The notes: generated by a model from the sequence alone, not told the origin. A DNA stretch of 64,000 nucleotides from Paenibacillus rigui (GCF_002234615.1 NZ_NMQW01000043.1:1-64000); one strand, 5' to 3'; positions 43,573-52,282 are shown, counted from the stretch's first letter. Numbers and translations are program-made.

Positions 43573-43661
43573 AGCGCCCCGGTGTGCGGGGCGCTGCGGG
43601 CGGCGCGAATGAGCTTGCAACCCGCTGCACCGCTTATTCAGCGGGCAGCAAGCCTTTTTCT
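43573..43661 (+). terminator. Hairpins after the dioxygenase gene
   Basis: AGCGCCCC/GGGGCGCT (43573/43588) and CCCGCTG/CAGCGGG (43621/43639) form two stems; the second is followed after nine bases by TTTTTCTT. Together they probably end the transcript, but neither is a textbook terminator. Confidence 0.5.
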
Positions 43662-43735
43662 TAGGCTGCGCGGACTGTCCAAGACACCTCTTCCTTTCCC
43701 TGACATATGGTAGGGATAAAGGAGGAGATCCGCAT

Positions 43736-43993
43736 ATGCCATGGAGCTACAAGGTGCCTTACCTGCTCGGAAAGCCGGTCGGCATTTCTCTGAAGAACGG
43801 TCAAGGGGTCAGCGGCGTGCTGTGCAGCGTGTACGACGGCCAAGTGTACGTGATGGAGTACTTATACCACACCCAGTTTGCCACCAAGCACTATCCGGTG
43901 AATGCGATTCAGGATATGAATCCGTTCCCCAGCTCCTATATGCCGCCACCGCCGCCCATGCCTTATCCGCAGCCTCGCCCGTTCAGGTCCTGA
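43736..43993 (+). CDS. Small Sm-like protein with Pro-rich tail
   Basis: 85 residues. A small beta-barrel pattern (LLGKPVGISLKNGQGVSGVL, DGQVYVMEYLYHTQF) is followed by a Pro-rich tail (MPPPPPMPYPQPRP). AAAGGAGGAG precedes the ATG and a strong terminator follows. Tails like this occur in small spore-coat proteins of Bacillaceae, but I recognise no exact family. Function unknown. Confidence 0.65.
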   Translation: MPWSYKVPYLLGKPVGISLKNGQGVSGVLCSVYDGQVYVMEYLYHTQFATKHYPVNAIQDMNPFPSSYMPPPPPMPYPQPRPFRS

Positions 43994-44040
43994 CCGTTCA
44001 GCCCGAATTCTGTCCGAAGCTGCGTAGAGCTGGAAAGCTT

Positions 44041-44090
44041 AAAGACGCCGTCAACCCACGCTGTGAGTGGGTGACGGCGTCTTTGCTTAG
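44041..44090 (+). terminator. Terminator of the Pro-rich small gene
   Basis: AAAGACGCCGTCAACCCAC pairs with GTGGGTGACGGCGTCTTT almost without gap, followed by TTTGCTTAGCTTT. Its minus-strand face also ends in TTT, but no leftward gene is near. Confidence 0.88.
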
Positions 44091-44244
44091 CTTTCATAGG
44101 GTCAGGATGCCGATGTACCGATAGAGATTGCCTAATGAACCCTTCTCATCTTCAGAAATTCTTCAACTTTGCTTCCACTTGTTCTGAAGAAGTTTTCGAT
44201 ACGATGGTCGTGTCGAAAGTAAAGAGCGAGAGAGGCGATGTTTC

Positions 44245-44829
44245 ATGATGCGAGCTATGCAAGAGAAGCTGCTGTTCCTGTATAAATTTATGCGTACGCC
44301 AAAGCAAATCGGCAGCGTAACACCAAGCTCTACATTTTTGGCGAGAAAAATGCTGGAGCCTGTTCCTTGGAGCAAGGTTGCGAGCGTTGTGGAGCTAGGG
44401 GCCGGTACAGGCGCAATTACCAGGCACATGGATGCGGTCCGGCGTAGAGATACGACAGTGCTTCTGTTTGAGCAAGACCCCCATCTGCTAAGCAGACTGA
44501 AGGAGGCTTTTCCGGATTACGCCTGCCATGAGGACGCCTGCGGCCTCCGGAATGCCTTAAAGGAAACGGGAATCGACAGGCTTGATTGCGTGCTTAGCGG
44601 GCTTCCGTTTTTCAATTTCCCCCATCAGCTGCGTGAACAGATTATGCAGGAGGTCACGGCTGCATTAAGACCGGGCGGCCTGTTTATCGCCTTCCAATAT
44701 TCGCAGCAAATGCGAAAACGGCTCAGCCGGGATTTTGAGATTGAGCACATTCATTTCGTTCCGCTCAATGTTCCGCCCGCGTTCGTCTATGTGTGCCGGA
44801 AAAAGGAAGCCTCCAGCCATGAGCTATGA
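44245..44829 (+). CDS. SAM-dependent methyltransferase (phospholipid N-methyltransferase-like)
   Basis: 194 residues. FLYKFMRTPKQIGSVTPSST and then VVELGAGTGAITRHM (SAM motif I) match the group related to PmtA phospholipid methyltransferases and KsgA-like enzymes. LSGLPFFNFP replaces the NPPY-type catalytic motif. The product could be a methylated phospholipid or another small substrate. GAGAGAGG precedes the ATG. It stands alone. Confidence 0.8.
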   Translation: MMRAMQEKLLFLYKFMRTPKQIGSVTPSSTFLARKMLEPVPWSKVASVVELGAGTGAITRHMDAVRRRDTTVLLFEQDPHLLSRLKEAFPDYACHEDACGLRNALKETGIDRLDCVLSGLPFFNFPHQLREQIMQEVTAALRPGGLFIAFQYSQQMRKRLSRDFEIEHIHFVPLNVPPAFVYVCRKKEASSHEL

Positions 44830-44869
44830 AGCACGGCTGTCATTCATCCAACAGTTCGGCCAGTTGGTG

Positions 44870-45031
44870 TTAATTGACGGAGACATTCGTTAAATGGTAG
44901 TTTTGCATTAGACCCGTTATTTTCTTCCAGTCGCTCGTCCCATCATGTCTTATGTGGTGTGGTTGGTACAACCGGATGATGCTCACACGTACAGCTTCTA
45001 CGGGTGTAGTCACAGCTTCGATGTCACCCAA
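44870..45031 (-). CDS. Possible small gene or gene remnant, 53 codons
   Basis: A minus-strand frame from TTG (45031) to TAA (44870) reads GDIEAVTTPVEAVRVSIIRL and ends NYHLTNVSVN. GAGG lies 6 bp before the TTG. The composition (alternating hydrophobic and charged residues, WKK, HHIRHD) looks more protein-like than most shadow frames. The stretch is open upstream to 45061, so it may be the tail of a decayed gene. No family recognised. Confidence 0.3.
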   Translation of the reverse strand: MGDIEAVTTPVEAVRVSIIRLYQPHHIRHDGTSDWKKITGLMQNYHLTNVSVN

Positions 45032-45134
45032 GCAGTGCCTCGTAACCGGCTCTGTGTTGGGTCAGCTTGATTCACGATTTATGTATGCTGCCGGTTTCAT
45101 TGGGACGCTTACTTAATCCGAGGAGGAATGCAGC

Positions 45135-45836
45135 TTGACGATTCGTATTCTCGTATCGGATGACGATCTGGAGATTCGCGATGTCATTCGCATTTATTTG
45201 CAAAATGAAGGCTTCTGTGTATATGAAGCGGAGGATGGTATCCAGGCGCTAGAATGGCTGAGCAAGGAAACGATGGATTTGATCATTTTGGACATTATGA
45301 TGCCGAACATGGATGGAATTAAGACCTGCTTCCAGATACGGGCCATGTCGAACATTCCAATCATCATGCTCTCCGCGAAGGGAGAAGATATCGATAAAAT
45401 AATGGGTCTGACAACAGGAGCCGATGATTACGTTGCCAAGCCCTTTAACCCGCTGGAACTGGTCGCGAGAGTGAAGGCACAGCTGCGCAGACAGTCGTTC
45501 ACAGACGCTCTTCAGGCAGGCAAGGTTGCCCCTGCCGACGGCATCTTCGAGGTCGATGATTTGATTATTGATACAAACCGTCATCTGGTGACGGTATCAG
45601 GCAAAGGGGTTTCGCTTACCCCGATCGAATTCGCCATTTTGAAGCTGCTCGCCGGACGGCGCGGACAGGTTTTCAACGTCGAGCAAATTTACCGGAATGT
45701 GTGGAAAGAGGACAAATTTTTATCCGACAATACCGTAATGGTCCACGTGCGGAATATCCGTGAGAAAATCGAGGACAATCCCCGGGAGCCGCGCTATATC
45801 AAAACCGTATGGGGAGTGGGATACAAAATTGATTAG
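45135..45836 (+). CDS. OmpR/PhoB-family response regulator (VanR-like)
   Basis: 233 residues. The receiver (about 1-118) has the SDDD acidic patch, phospho-acceptor Asp53 in ILDIMMP and Lys in YVAKPF. A winged-helix effector domain occupies about 135-233 (VSLTPIEFAILKLLAGRRG, VHVRNIREKIEDNP, KTVWGVGYKI). AGGAGG lies 8 bp before the TTG start; the nearby ATG is out of frame. It overlaps the kinase gene by 8 bp. Sequence style resembles VanR-type regulators, but no vanHAX genes are present, so the target is unknown. Confidence 0.9.
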   Translation: MTIRILVSDDDLEIRDVIRIYLQNEGFCVYEAEDGIQALEWLSKETMDLIILDIMMPNMDGIKTCFQIRAMSNIPIIMLSAKGEDIDKIMGLTTGADDYVAKPFNPLELVARVKAQLRRQSFTDALQAGKVAPADGIFEVDDLIIDTNRHLVTVSGKGVSLTPIEFAILKLLAGRRGQVFNVEQIYRNVWKEDKFLSDNTVMVHVRNIREKIEDNPREPRYIKTVWGVGYKID

Positions 45837-46905
45837 AAGCTTCCTTGCCCTTCTTGATCACCGAAAGAGCATCCGAATCCGGATTGTCGGTTCGTTTGTC
45901 CTTAGCTTCTTGATTGCGTTCATCGGTTCGGCCATTATCACCGTAAACAGCTTTTTTGACCGGTTAGGGAGCACTCTCTCGGCCATCGCCTCTTTACTGG
46001 CGTTCATCGCCATCTTCCTGCTTGTGTTCTTTATGTTCACGAGGCGAATCGTACGTTACATGCAGACATTGGCAAGCGGCCTTATGACCATCGCCAAGGG
46101 CAATCTCAAGTACCGGGTGCCGCTGTCCAACCAGGACGAGCTCGGCGTGGTGGCGCAGAATATCAATTACATGGCGGAACAGCTGCATACCATGATGGAC
46201 AAGGAACGCCGTCTAGAAATGTCCAAAATCGAGCTGATTACTCACATATCTCACGATTTGCGAACTCCCCTGACAAGCATCATCGGTTATTTGAATTTGC
46301 TCAAAAACGACGATTATCGCGATCTGGAGGAGCATAAACGCTTCATCAACAACGCATTCAACAAGACGCAGCAGCTAAAAAAGCTGATTGACGACCTGTT
46401 CGATTATACCCGTCTGACCAGCGGGGATGTGACTCTGTCCTTTCAAAGAATCGATATCAGCAGCCTGGTTGAGCAAATTGTCAACGAATTCGAACCGATC
46501 GCTCAAGAGCATTCTCTTGCCGTTCACAAGATCGGAGCTCCACAAGCTCTGTACGTGCAGATCGATGTAGAAAAATTTGTTCGAGCCCTTGATAATCTTT
46601 TGATGAATGCGCTCAAGTTTTCCTTGAAGCCCGGGGAGGTTGCGATTCGGCTTGCGGAAAGGGGTGAGCAGGTTGTCCTTTCTATCGAAAACCGGGGAAA
46701 ACCGATCACGACAGAGCAGGAAGCATTGCTCTTCGAACGCTTTTACAAAGCGGAGCCTTCCCGGCACGATCGCGACATGCCGTCCGGCGCGGGACTCGGC
46801 TTGTCCATTGCAAGCCATATCGTCGAGCTGCATGGCAGCAAGTTGAAGCTGCATCATCAGAATGGTCATTTCTCTTTTACGATTGAGCTGCCCAAAGTAT
46901 TGTAA
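45829..46905 (+). CDS. Sensor histidine kinase (VanS-like)
   Basis: 358 residues from the TTG. Two helices (about 20-42 and 52-72) with almost no extracellular loop suggest sensing at or within the membrane. HAMP follows (about 72-125), then HISHDLRTPLTSIIGYLNLL with phospho-His142, N box NLLMNALKFS and an ATP lid ending GAGLGLSIASHIVELHGS. GGGGAGTGGG precedes the start. Partner of the regulator encoded just before it. The short-loop layout is seen in kinases that detect cell-envelope stress; the stimulus here is not known. Confidence 0.9.
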   Translation: MIRSFLALLDHRKSIRIRIVGSFVLSFLIAFIGSAIITVNSFFDRLGSTLSAIASLLAFIAIFLLVFFMFTRRIVRYMQTLASGLMTIAKGNLKYRVPLSNQDELGVVAQNINYMAEQLHTMMDKERRLEMSKIELITHISHDLRTPLTSIIGYLNLLKNDDYRDLEEHKRFINNAFNKTQQLKKLIDDLFDYTRLTSGDVTLSFQRIDISSLVEQIVNEFEPIAQEHSLAVHKIGAPQALYVQIDVEKFVRALDNLLMNALKFSLKPGEVAIRLAERGEQVVLSIENRGKPITTEQEALLFERFYKAEPSRHDRDMPSGAGLGLSIASHIVELHGSKLKLHHQNGHFSFTIELPKVL

Positions 46906-46924
46906 TCCATCAGCAATTCCCCTG

Positions 46925-47293
46925 CTAATGATTCAAAATACTATCCTCCAGCACGGCAAACTTATCGCCGTATTCTTTAATGATATGCCGTTCTCCCCAC
47001 GCGCACAGCGAATCCAGGATCGGCTTCAAGCCCCAGCCGTACTCCGTCAGCTCATACTCCACCTTGGGCGGGACTTGATTATACGTAATCCGGTTAATAA
47101 TCCCGTCCTCCTCCAGCTCCCGCAGCTGCTGGGTCAGCATCTTTTGGGTAATGCCGGGCATCAGCCGCTTCAAGTCGCTGGTTCGTTTTTTTCCATGAGT
47201 CAAATGGCATAAGATGACGCACTTCCATTTGCCCCCGATCACCTCAAGCGTCGCTTCAACGGATATGTTGTATTTTTTCTTCGGTTCCGCCAT
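46925..47293 (-). CDS. HxlR (DUF24) family transcriptional repressor
   Basis: 122 residues, winged helix: YNISVEATLEVIGGKWKCVIL, TQKMLTQQLRELEEDGII and a C-terminal dimerisation helix. Members such as YodB, CatR and HypR repress detoxification genes until a Cys reacts with quinones or electrophiles. Here Cys25 and Cys29 sit in KCVILCHL, plus a Cys near the C-terminus. AGGAGGG precedes the ATG. It is divergent from an MFS exporter and an aldo/keto reductase, its probable targets; palindromic AGTAC sites lie between. Confidence 0.9.
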   Translation of the reverse strand: MAEPKKKYNISVEATLEVIGGKWKCVILCHLTHGKKRTSDLKRLMPGITQKMLTQQLRELEEDGIINRITYNQVPPKVEYELTEYGWGLKPILDSLCAWGERHIIKEYGDKFAVLEDSILNH

Positions 47294-47326
47294 GACCTGT
47301 CCCTCCTGCTGTTTATAGGCACTTTT

Positions 47327-47357
47327 TAGTACCTATAGCACTTATAAGTACGTACTA
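47327..47357. promoter_or_regulatory. Candidate HxlR operator between the repressor and the MFS gene
   Basis: AGTAC (47328) and the palindrome AGTACGTACT (47347-47356) lie 19 bp apart in the divergent promoter region. The half-site resembles the AGTAA/TTACT repeat before the dioxygenase gene at 42.7 kb. Confidence 0.5.
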
Positions 47358-47426
47358 TTCTTTTCTACTCACTTGCTCCATAATAGCATTTGCCGGCCGG
47401 TGAATCTATAGATAGGAGTGAGATGA

Positions 47427-48644
47427 ATGCCATTAGATAAAAGAAGAAGCACCCTGGCGCTCCTGGCCCTGGCCATTAGTGCCTTTGCAATAGGAACGAC
47501 CGAGTTTATCAGCGTGGGACTGCTGCCGCTTATCGCTGAAGACCTGCATATATCCGTAACCACCTCGGGCTTAACCGTCACTTTGTATGCATTAGGCGTC
47601 ACTTTTGGCGCTCCTGTATTAACGTCACTGACCTCCAATATATCTCGCAAAACGCTGCTGTTTTGGATCATGATCGTGTTTATTGCGGGCAACAGCCTTG
47701 CGGCCGCTGCGAGCGGCATCGGCGTGCTGCTGACCGCACGTGTCATCTCCGCTTTGTCGCACGGCATCTTCATGTCGATCGGCTCTACGATCGCGGCGGA
47801 TCTGGTGCCGGAAAACCGCCGGGCCAGTGCCATTGCGATGATGTTTTCCGGGCTTACCGTGGCCACGGTCACCGGAGTGCCCATCGGCACGTTTATCGGA
47901 CAGCAATGGGGTTGGCGCGCCGCTTTTGCTGCCATTGTCGTCGTCGGTATTGCAGCTCTGATAGCGAATATGCTTTTGGTTCCTTCCCATTTGCGCAAAG
48001 GAGCCAAAATCATGCTGCGGGATCAGCTTAAGCTGATAACAAACGGACGACTGCTGCTTGTTTTTGCTATTACCGCCCTTGGATACGGGGGGACGTTCGT
48101 CGTCTTTACTTATTTATCCCCGCTGCTCCACGACATTACCGGGTTTCAGGAGCATACGGTAGCCGCCATCCTGCTGCTGTACGGCATCGCCATTGCCATC
48201 GGCAATGTCATTGGAGGCAAGGCCGCGAACCGCAAGCCGGTAAATGCGCTGTTCTACATGTTCGCCGTTCAATCCCTCGTGCTGCTGCTCTTGGCCTTCA
48301 CCGCGCCGTTCAAAGCGGCTGGCCTGATAACGATATTCGGTATGGGGCTGCTCGCCTTCATGAACGTTCCGGGACTTCAGGTGTACGTCGTGATGCTGGC
48401 GGAGCGTTATGTTCCCAAAGCGGTTGATGTCGCATCCGCCATCAATATCGCCGCCTTTAACGCAGGCATTGCTATCGGCGCCTACTTGGGCGGAGTGGTC
48501 ACAGATACCATCGGCTTGATTCATACGACATGGGTGGGCGCATTGATGGTTCTAGGCGCTGTCATCCTGACAGCCTGGAGCCGTGCCTTGGAAAAGAAAC
48601 CGGCCCGCAGCCCGGAAACCGAGCCCGCCTACCGGTCGGCTTAA
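47427..48644 (+). CDS. MFS transporter, DHA1 (drug/metabolite efflux) type
   Basis: 405 residues, twelve helices. GTTEFISVGLLPLIAEDL in helix 1 and the GxLaDr-like loop after helix 2 (SNISRKTLLF) match the YdhL/PbuE/AraJ-like exporters. It may expel purines, sugars or electrophilic compounds. AGGAGTGAG precedes the ATG. The HxlR repressor sits divergently, and an aldo/keto reductase follows 42 bp downstream, giving a likely detoxification operon. Confidence 0.88.
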   Translation: MPLDKRRSTLALLALAISAFAIGTTEFISVGLLPLIAEDLHISVTTSGLTVTLYALGVTFGAPVLTSLTSNISRKTLLFWIMIVFIAGNSLAAAASGIGVLLTARVISALSHGIFMSIGSTIAADLVPENRRASAIAMMFSGLTVATVTGVPIGTFIGQQWGWRAAFAAIVVVGIAALIANMLLVPSHLRKGAKIMLRDQLKLITNGRLLLVFAITALGYGGTFVVFTYLSPLLHDITGFQEHTVAAILLLYGIAIAIGNVIGGKAANRKPVNALFYMFAVQSLVLLLLAFTAPFKAAGLITIFGMGLLAFMNVPGLQVYVVMLAERYVPKAVDVASAINIAAFNAGIAIGAYLGGVVTDTIGLIHTTWVGALMVLGAVILTAWSRALEKKPARSPETEPAYRSA

Positions 48645-48686
48645 CCCTTCTTATCCCCAATACAATATACAGGAGTGAACCACATA

Positions 48687-49532
48687 ATGAATCTGCACAA
48701 TTTGCAGTCCACAACCGTATTGCACAATGGAGTTCGTATGCCTTGGCTTGGCCTGGGCGTTTTTAAAGTCGAAGAAGGAACCCAGCTGGTGGAGGCTGTT
48801 CAATCCGCTGTTCGCCACGGTTACCGCAGTATCGATACCGCGGCTATTTACGGCAATGAAGCCAGCGTCGGCCAAGGCATCCAGGCAGCCCTTCAGGAGA
48901 CGGGGCTGAGCCAGGAAGAGCTCTTCGTTACCTCGAAGGTTTGGAATGCCGATCTCGGCTACGAATCCACTCTCGCCGCGTACGAAGCCAGCTTGGCCAA
49001 ATTGCAGCTGGATTATCTCGACTTGTACCTGATTCATTGGCCTGTCGCAGGCAAATATAAAGAAGCATGGAGAGCTCTGGAAGCCCTCTACCGGGAAGGC
49101 CGTGTCAAAGCGATCGGGGTGAGCAATTTCCAGGTCCATCATCTGGAAGAGATCATGAAGGAGGCGGAGATCAAACCGATGGTCAACCAGGTTGAATATC
49201 ACCCTCAGCTGACTCAAGCTTCGCTGCTTAGCTACTGTCAGTCCCATAACATTCAGCTGGAGGCCTGGTCGCCGCTCATGCAAGGCCAGCTGCTGGAGCA
49301 GCCGGTACTGAAGGAAATTGCGGAGCGGCACGGCAAGTCCGTCGCTCAAGTCATTTTGCGCTGGGATTTGCAGCATGGCGTGGTGACGATTCCGAAATCA
49401 ACGAAGGAGCAGCGCATCATCGAGAATGGTTCGGTCTTCGACTTTGCGTTATCGGCCGAGGATATGACACGAATCGATGCCTTGAACCGGGATTTACGCG
49501 TTGGACCGGATCCGGACAACTTTGATTTTTAA
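48687..49532 (+). CDS. Aldo/keto reductase (YvgN/glyoxal-reductase type)
   Basis: 281 residues, TIM barrel with NADPH. Catalytic tetrad Asp50, Tyr55 (DTAAIYGNE), Lys84 (TSKVW) and His117 (LIHWP). C-terminal IPKSTKEQRIIEN binds the cofactor phosphate. Reduces reactive aldehydes such as glyoxal and methylglyoxal. AGGAG lies 11 bp before the ATG at 48687; the GTG at 48675 is too close to it. Follows the MFS exporter, and both are probably under the HxlR repressor. Confidence 0.92.
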   Translation: MNLHNLQSTTVLHNGVRMPWLGLGVFKVEEGTQLVEAVQSAVRHGYRSIDTAAIYGNEASVGQGIQAALQETGLSQEELFVTSKVWNADLGYESTLAAYEASLAKLQLDYLDLYLIHWPVAGKYKEAWRALEALYREGRVKAIGVSNFQVHHLEEIMKEAEIKPMVNQVEYHPQLTQASLLSYCQSHNIQLEAWSPLMQGQLLEQPVLKEIAERHGKSVAQVILRWDLQHGVVTIPKSTKEQRIIENGSVFDFALSAEDMTRIDALNRDLRVGPDPDNFDF

Positions 49533-49557
49533 TGTGCCCAGACGGTACAAGACCATA

Positions 49558-49598
49558 CAGACCGTTCTTCTCGATCAGAGGGCGGTCTGTTTTATTTT
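49558..49598 (+). terminator. Terminator of the exporter-reductase operon
   Basis: CAGACCG / CGGTCTG stem with an 18-nt loop followed by TTTTATTTTT. Confidence 0.82.
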
Positions 49599-49671
49599 TG
49601 ACTATCGGCGTCTCACCTAAAAATATCGCAACTCCGCATAGAAATTACACAAGCTTTTCCTTTTTGTTTTC

Positions 49672-49698
49672 TATACTCTACTATTGTAAGCGCTATCA
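49672..49698 (+). promoter_or_regulatory. Promoter -10 and perfect cre site of the beta-helix gene
   Basis: TATACT (49672-49677) is followed by TTGTAAGCGCTATCA (49684-49698), which fits the cre consensus WTGNAANCGNWNNCW at every fixed position. Placed at the transcription start, it predicts CcpA repression when preferred sugars are present. No good -35 is visible. Confidence 0.75.
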
Positions 49699-49778
49699 AT
49701 AATTGCCTGTAATTCGTTCGAAGGGAGGAGCTTCAAGTTCACCGCTTTCCCAATCTGATTTTTCAGGAGGAACCACCG

Positions 49779-51197
49779 ATGACCACACGCGCTATGAAGT
49801 TGAATTTCCCTTATCCTCGCCAGACGTTGTATTTATTCCTGTCCATTTGTCTATTCCTGCTGCTGATGGTTGTATTTACTTCCCGTCCCATTCACGCCGC
49901 TACAGTCAATTGCAGCACGGCCTCATGCTTGCAAACCGCCCTTACCAACGCGCAGCCGGGCGATACGATCGTCTTAAACGCGGGAACTACCTTCAGCGGA
50001 AATTTCGTTCTGGCAGCCAACGGAACAGCGGCTAGTCCGATCACGCTCAAAAGCTCCAGTGCCACGAGTAAGGCCATTTTGAACGGCGGGGGAACCGGCA
50101 GCGGTTATACCGTCTATATTACCGGCGACTATTGGGTCGTTCAGGACCTCAAGGTGACGAATGCCAAAAAAGGGATCATGCTGGACAACGCCAATTACAC
50201 GCTGATTGACGGAGCCGAGGTGTACAATATCGGGGAGGAAGGCGTTCATTACCGCGACGGCAGCTCCTATAACAAGATTCAGAACTCGTACGTCCATGAT
50301 ACGGGCCAAGTGACCGCCGATTATGGCGAAGGCGTGTATGTCGGGTCCGACCAAGGCAAATGGGGAACCTATGTGAAAGCAACGAATTACAACACGATCA
50401 CCAATGTGACGATCGGACCTAATGTCACGGCAGAGCATGTAGATATCAAGGAAGGCTCGACCGGCACCATCGTAGAAAACTGCACGTTCAACGGAACCGG
50501 CATCAGCGGCGCCAACTCTGCAGACAGCTTCATCGACGTGAAAGGAAACAATGACATCATCCGCAACAATACAGGCTACCGCAACAACAACAGCATCATT
50601 GTCGACGCCTTCCAGGTGCATCAACGGGTTACCGGGTGGGGACAGAACGCAACCTTTACCGGCAATACCGTTTATCTGGATACGGCAGCGCCTTATGTCG
50701 TTACGACCGATGCGAACGGAACGGCGACCGCCTCCGGCAATACCCGCAGCCCGTCAGGCAATATGTACAGCGGGAATGTGACAGTCGCGAACGGCAGCAC
50801 CTCATCCAAGCTGTCCGTACCGGGGACGAGTGTGACCGCAAGCAGCGATGATGGCAACGTGCCGGCCAATACAGTGGATGGCAGCCTGAGCACCCGCTGG
50901 TCCGCCAACGGCGACGGGCAGTGGATCCGCTACGATCTGGGACCCAGCAAAACGGTGGATCGGATCAAAATTTCCTGGTACCAAGGAGATGTGCGGAGCT
51001 CCTCCTTTCAGATCGAGGTGTCAGCAGACGGAACGAGCTGGACAACGGTCTACACCGGAGCCAGCAGCGGTTCGACGCTCAATCTCGAAACGGTTGACAT
51101 TGCCGACCAAAGTGCACGGTATGTGCGAATTGTCGGACACGGTAACACGGTGAATACTTGGAACAGTATTACCGAAACGGAAATTTGGGGACAATGA
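49779..51197 (+). CDS. Secreted right-handed beta-helix protein with discoidin (F5/8 type C) domain
   Basis: 472 residues. Signal peptide about 1-41 (long, ends IHAAT). A parallel beta-helix spans about 45-320 (QPGDTIVLNAGTTFSG, ITLKSSSATSKAILNGGG, stacked NYTLIDGAEVYNI and NKIQNSYVHDTG turns), typical of pectate-lyase-like polysaccharide lyases and related enzymes. The C-terminal discoidin-like carbohydrate-binding domain is at about 345-470 (NTVDGSLSTRWSANGDGQWI, ISWYQGD, ARYVRIVGHG). Probably degrades an acidic or plant polysaccharide outside the cell; catalytic residues cannot be assigned. AGGAGG precedes the ATG, and a cre site controls it. Confidence 0.82.
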   Translation: MTTRAMKLNFPYPRQTLYLFLSICLFLLLMVVFTSRPIHAATVNCSTASCLQTALTNAQPGDTIVLNAGTTFSGNFVLAANGTAASPITLKSSSATSKAILNGGGTGSGYTVYITGDYWVVQDLKVTNAKKGIMLDNANYTLIDGAEVYNIGEEGVHYRDGSSYNKIQNSYVHDTGQVTADYGEGVYVGSDQGKWGTYVKATNYNTITNVTIGPNVTAEHVDIKEGSTGTIVENCTFNGTGISGANSADSFIDVKGNNDIIRNNTGYRNNNSIIVDAFQVHQRVTGWGQNATFTGNTVYLDTAAPYVVTTDANGTATASGNTRSPSGNMYSGNVTVANGSTSSKLSVPGTSVTASSDDGNVPANTVDGSLSTRWSANGDGQWIRYDLGPSKTVDRIKISWYQGDVRSSSFQIEVSADGTSWTTVYTGASSGSTLNLETVDIADQSARYVRIVGHGNTVNTWNSITETEIWGQ

Positions 51198-51402
51198 ACA
51201 GGAAAATAGCAGGGTAAGATGAGGAAGCCTTTTAAGAAGCCCTACGAAGATGAGCGGCAGCGTTCTAGGGAAGGGTTCTTTCACCAAAACGTCCGCTTGG
51301 GGTTGGTCCGACCGCCATGCAGAGCGGCAACACGCGCGTTGGATATGTAAGCAGGCTTTCGTTTCGCAAATGCAGGCTTTCCTGGCGCTTTGCAGCAAAA
51401 CA

Positions 51403-51445
51403 AAAACGGCCGGGTTAGGGGCTCTCCCCTTCCCGACCGTTTTGT
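51403..51445. terminator. Bidirectional terminator between the beta-helix and peroxidase genes
   Basis: ACGGCCGGG / CCCGACCGT-type stem with a C-rich loop, flanked by AAAACAAAAA and TTTTGTTA. Both neighbours point towards it. The remaining bases of 51198-51732 show no gene. Confidence 0.65.
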
Positions 51446-51732
51446 TACATTATACTCGACCCAGCAGCGTCAAGCTGCTGGACAACGGCCCAAGAGCATC
51501 CAATGCTTCTTATCGAACCATTTGCCGATTGCAGAGCGCTGCTTGTTCCGTTCCTGCGGAAACATGTCGTTATGTTCAGGCTTCCATCCCATAGTTGGAC
51601 AAATTATTTAATGATAACGGGTCGGTCCGACAAATTTTGCTCCACGTGCAACAATTTTATATCGGTTTGTGTCGCTTGCGGCGCTCTTCCGTTCTGCTCT
51701 CAGGTACCTTGCTGCAGCGAACCGTCGAACCG

Positions 51733-52278
51733 TTACAGCAGCGATTGAATCGTGGACTCCATGTCCATCGGCTCTTCTGTCGGCTCGAAGCGCGCGACTA
51801 CATTGCCTTCGCGGTCGATAATAAACTTCGTGAAGTTCCATTTCACCGAATCACCTAATAATTGCTCCGGAAACTTCTCCTGCAGAAATGCGTTCAGCAT
51901 TTTGCCGCTGGCATTGGTTAGATCAAAGCCCTTGAACGGCGCCTGCTCCGTTAAATATTGGAACAACGGATGCGCATCCGCTCCGCGCACGTCCGTTTTC
52001 TCGAACAGCGGGAAGCTTACGCCATAATTCATTTGGCAAAAGGCCTCGACCTCCGTATGACTTCCCGGCTCCTGCTCAGCAAATTGATTGCTCGGGAAGC
52101 CCAAAATTTCCAAGCCTTGCTCACGGTATTTCTCATACAGCTTTTGCAGGTCGCTGTACTGCGGGGTAAATCCGCATTTGCTGGCTGTGTTGGCGACAAT
52201 CAGCACTTTTCCTTTGTAATCGGCCATGGAGCCTTCTTTTCCTCTAATGCTGGTGACTGGGATATCATAAATAGACAT
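51733..52278 (-). CDS. Glutathione peroxidase-family thiol peroxidase
   Basis: 181 residues, thioredoxin fold. Peroxidatic Cys35 in NTASKCGFTPQY, Gln65 in FPSNQF and Trp147 in KWNFTKF form the catalytic triad. A standard Cys replaces selenocysteine. In bacteria without glutathione such enzymes use thioredoxin or bacillithiol to reduce organic hydroperoxides. GGAGGA precedes the ATG. It lies four bases after the OhrR-type repressor gene and is its probable target. Confidence 0.93.
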   Translation of the reverse strand: MSIYDIPVTSIRGKEGSMADYKGKVLIVANTASKCGFTPQYSDLQKLYEKYREQGLEILGFPSNQFAEQEPGSHTEVEAFCQMNYGVSFPLFEKTDVRGADAHPLFQYLTEQAPFKGFDLTNASGKMLNAFLQEKFPEQLLGDSVKWNFTKFIIDREGNVVARFEPTEEPMDMESTIQSLL

Positions 52279-52282
52279 AAGA

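Noticed and set aside
45135-46905. Vancomycin-resistance VanRS function
   Set aside because: The pair resembles VanR/VanS in style, but no vanH/A/X/Y genes are present, so only the two-component role is claimed.
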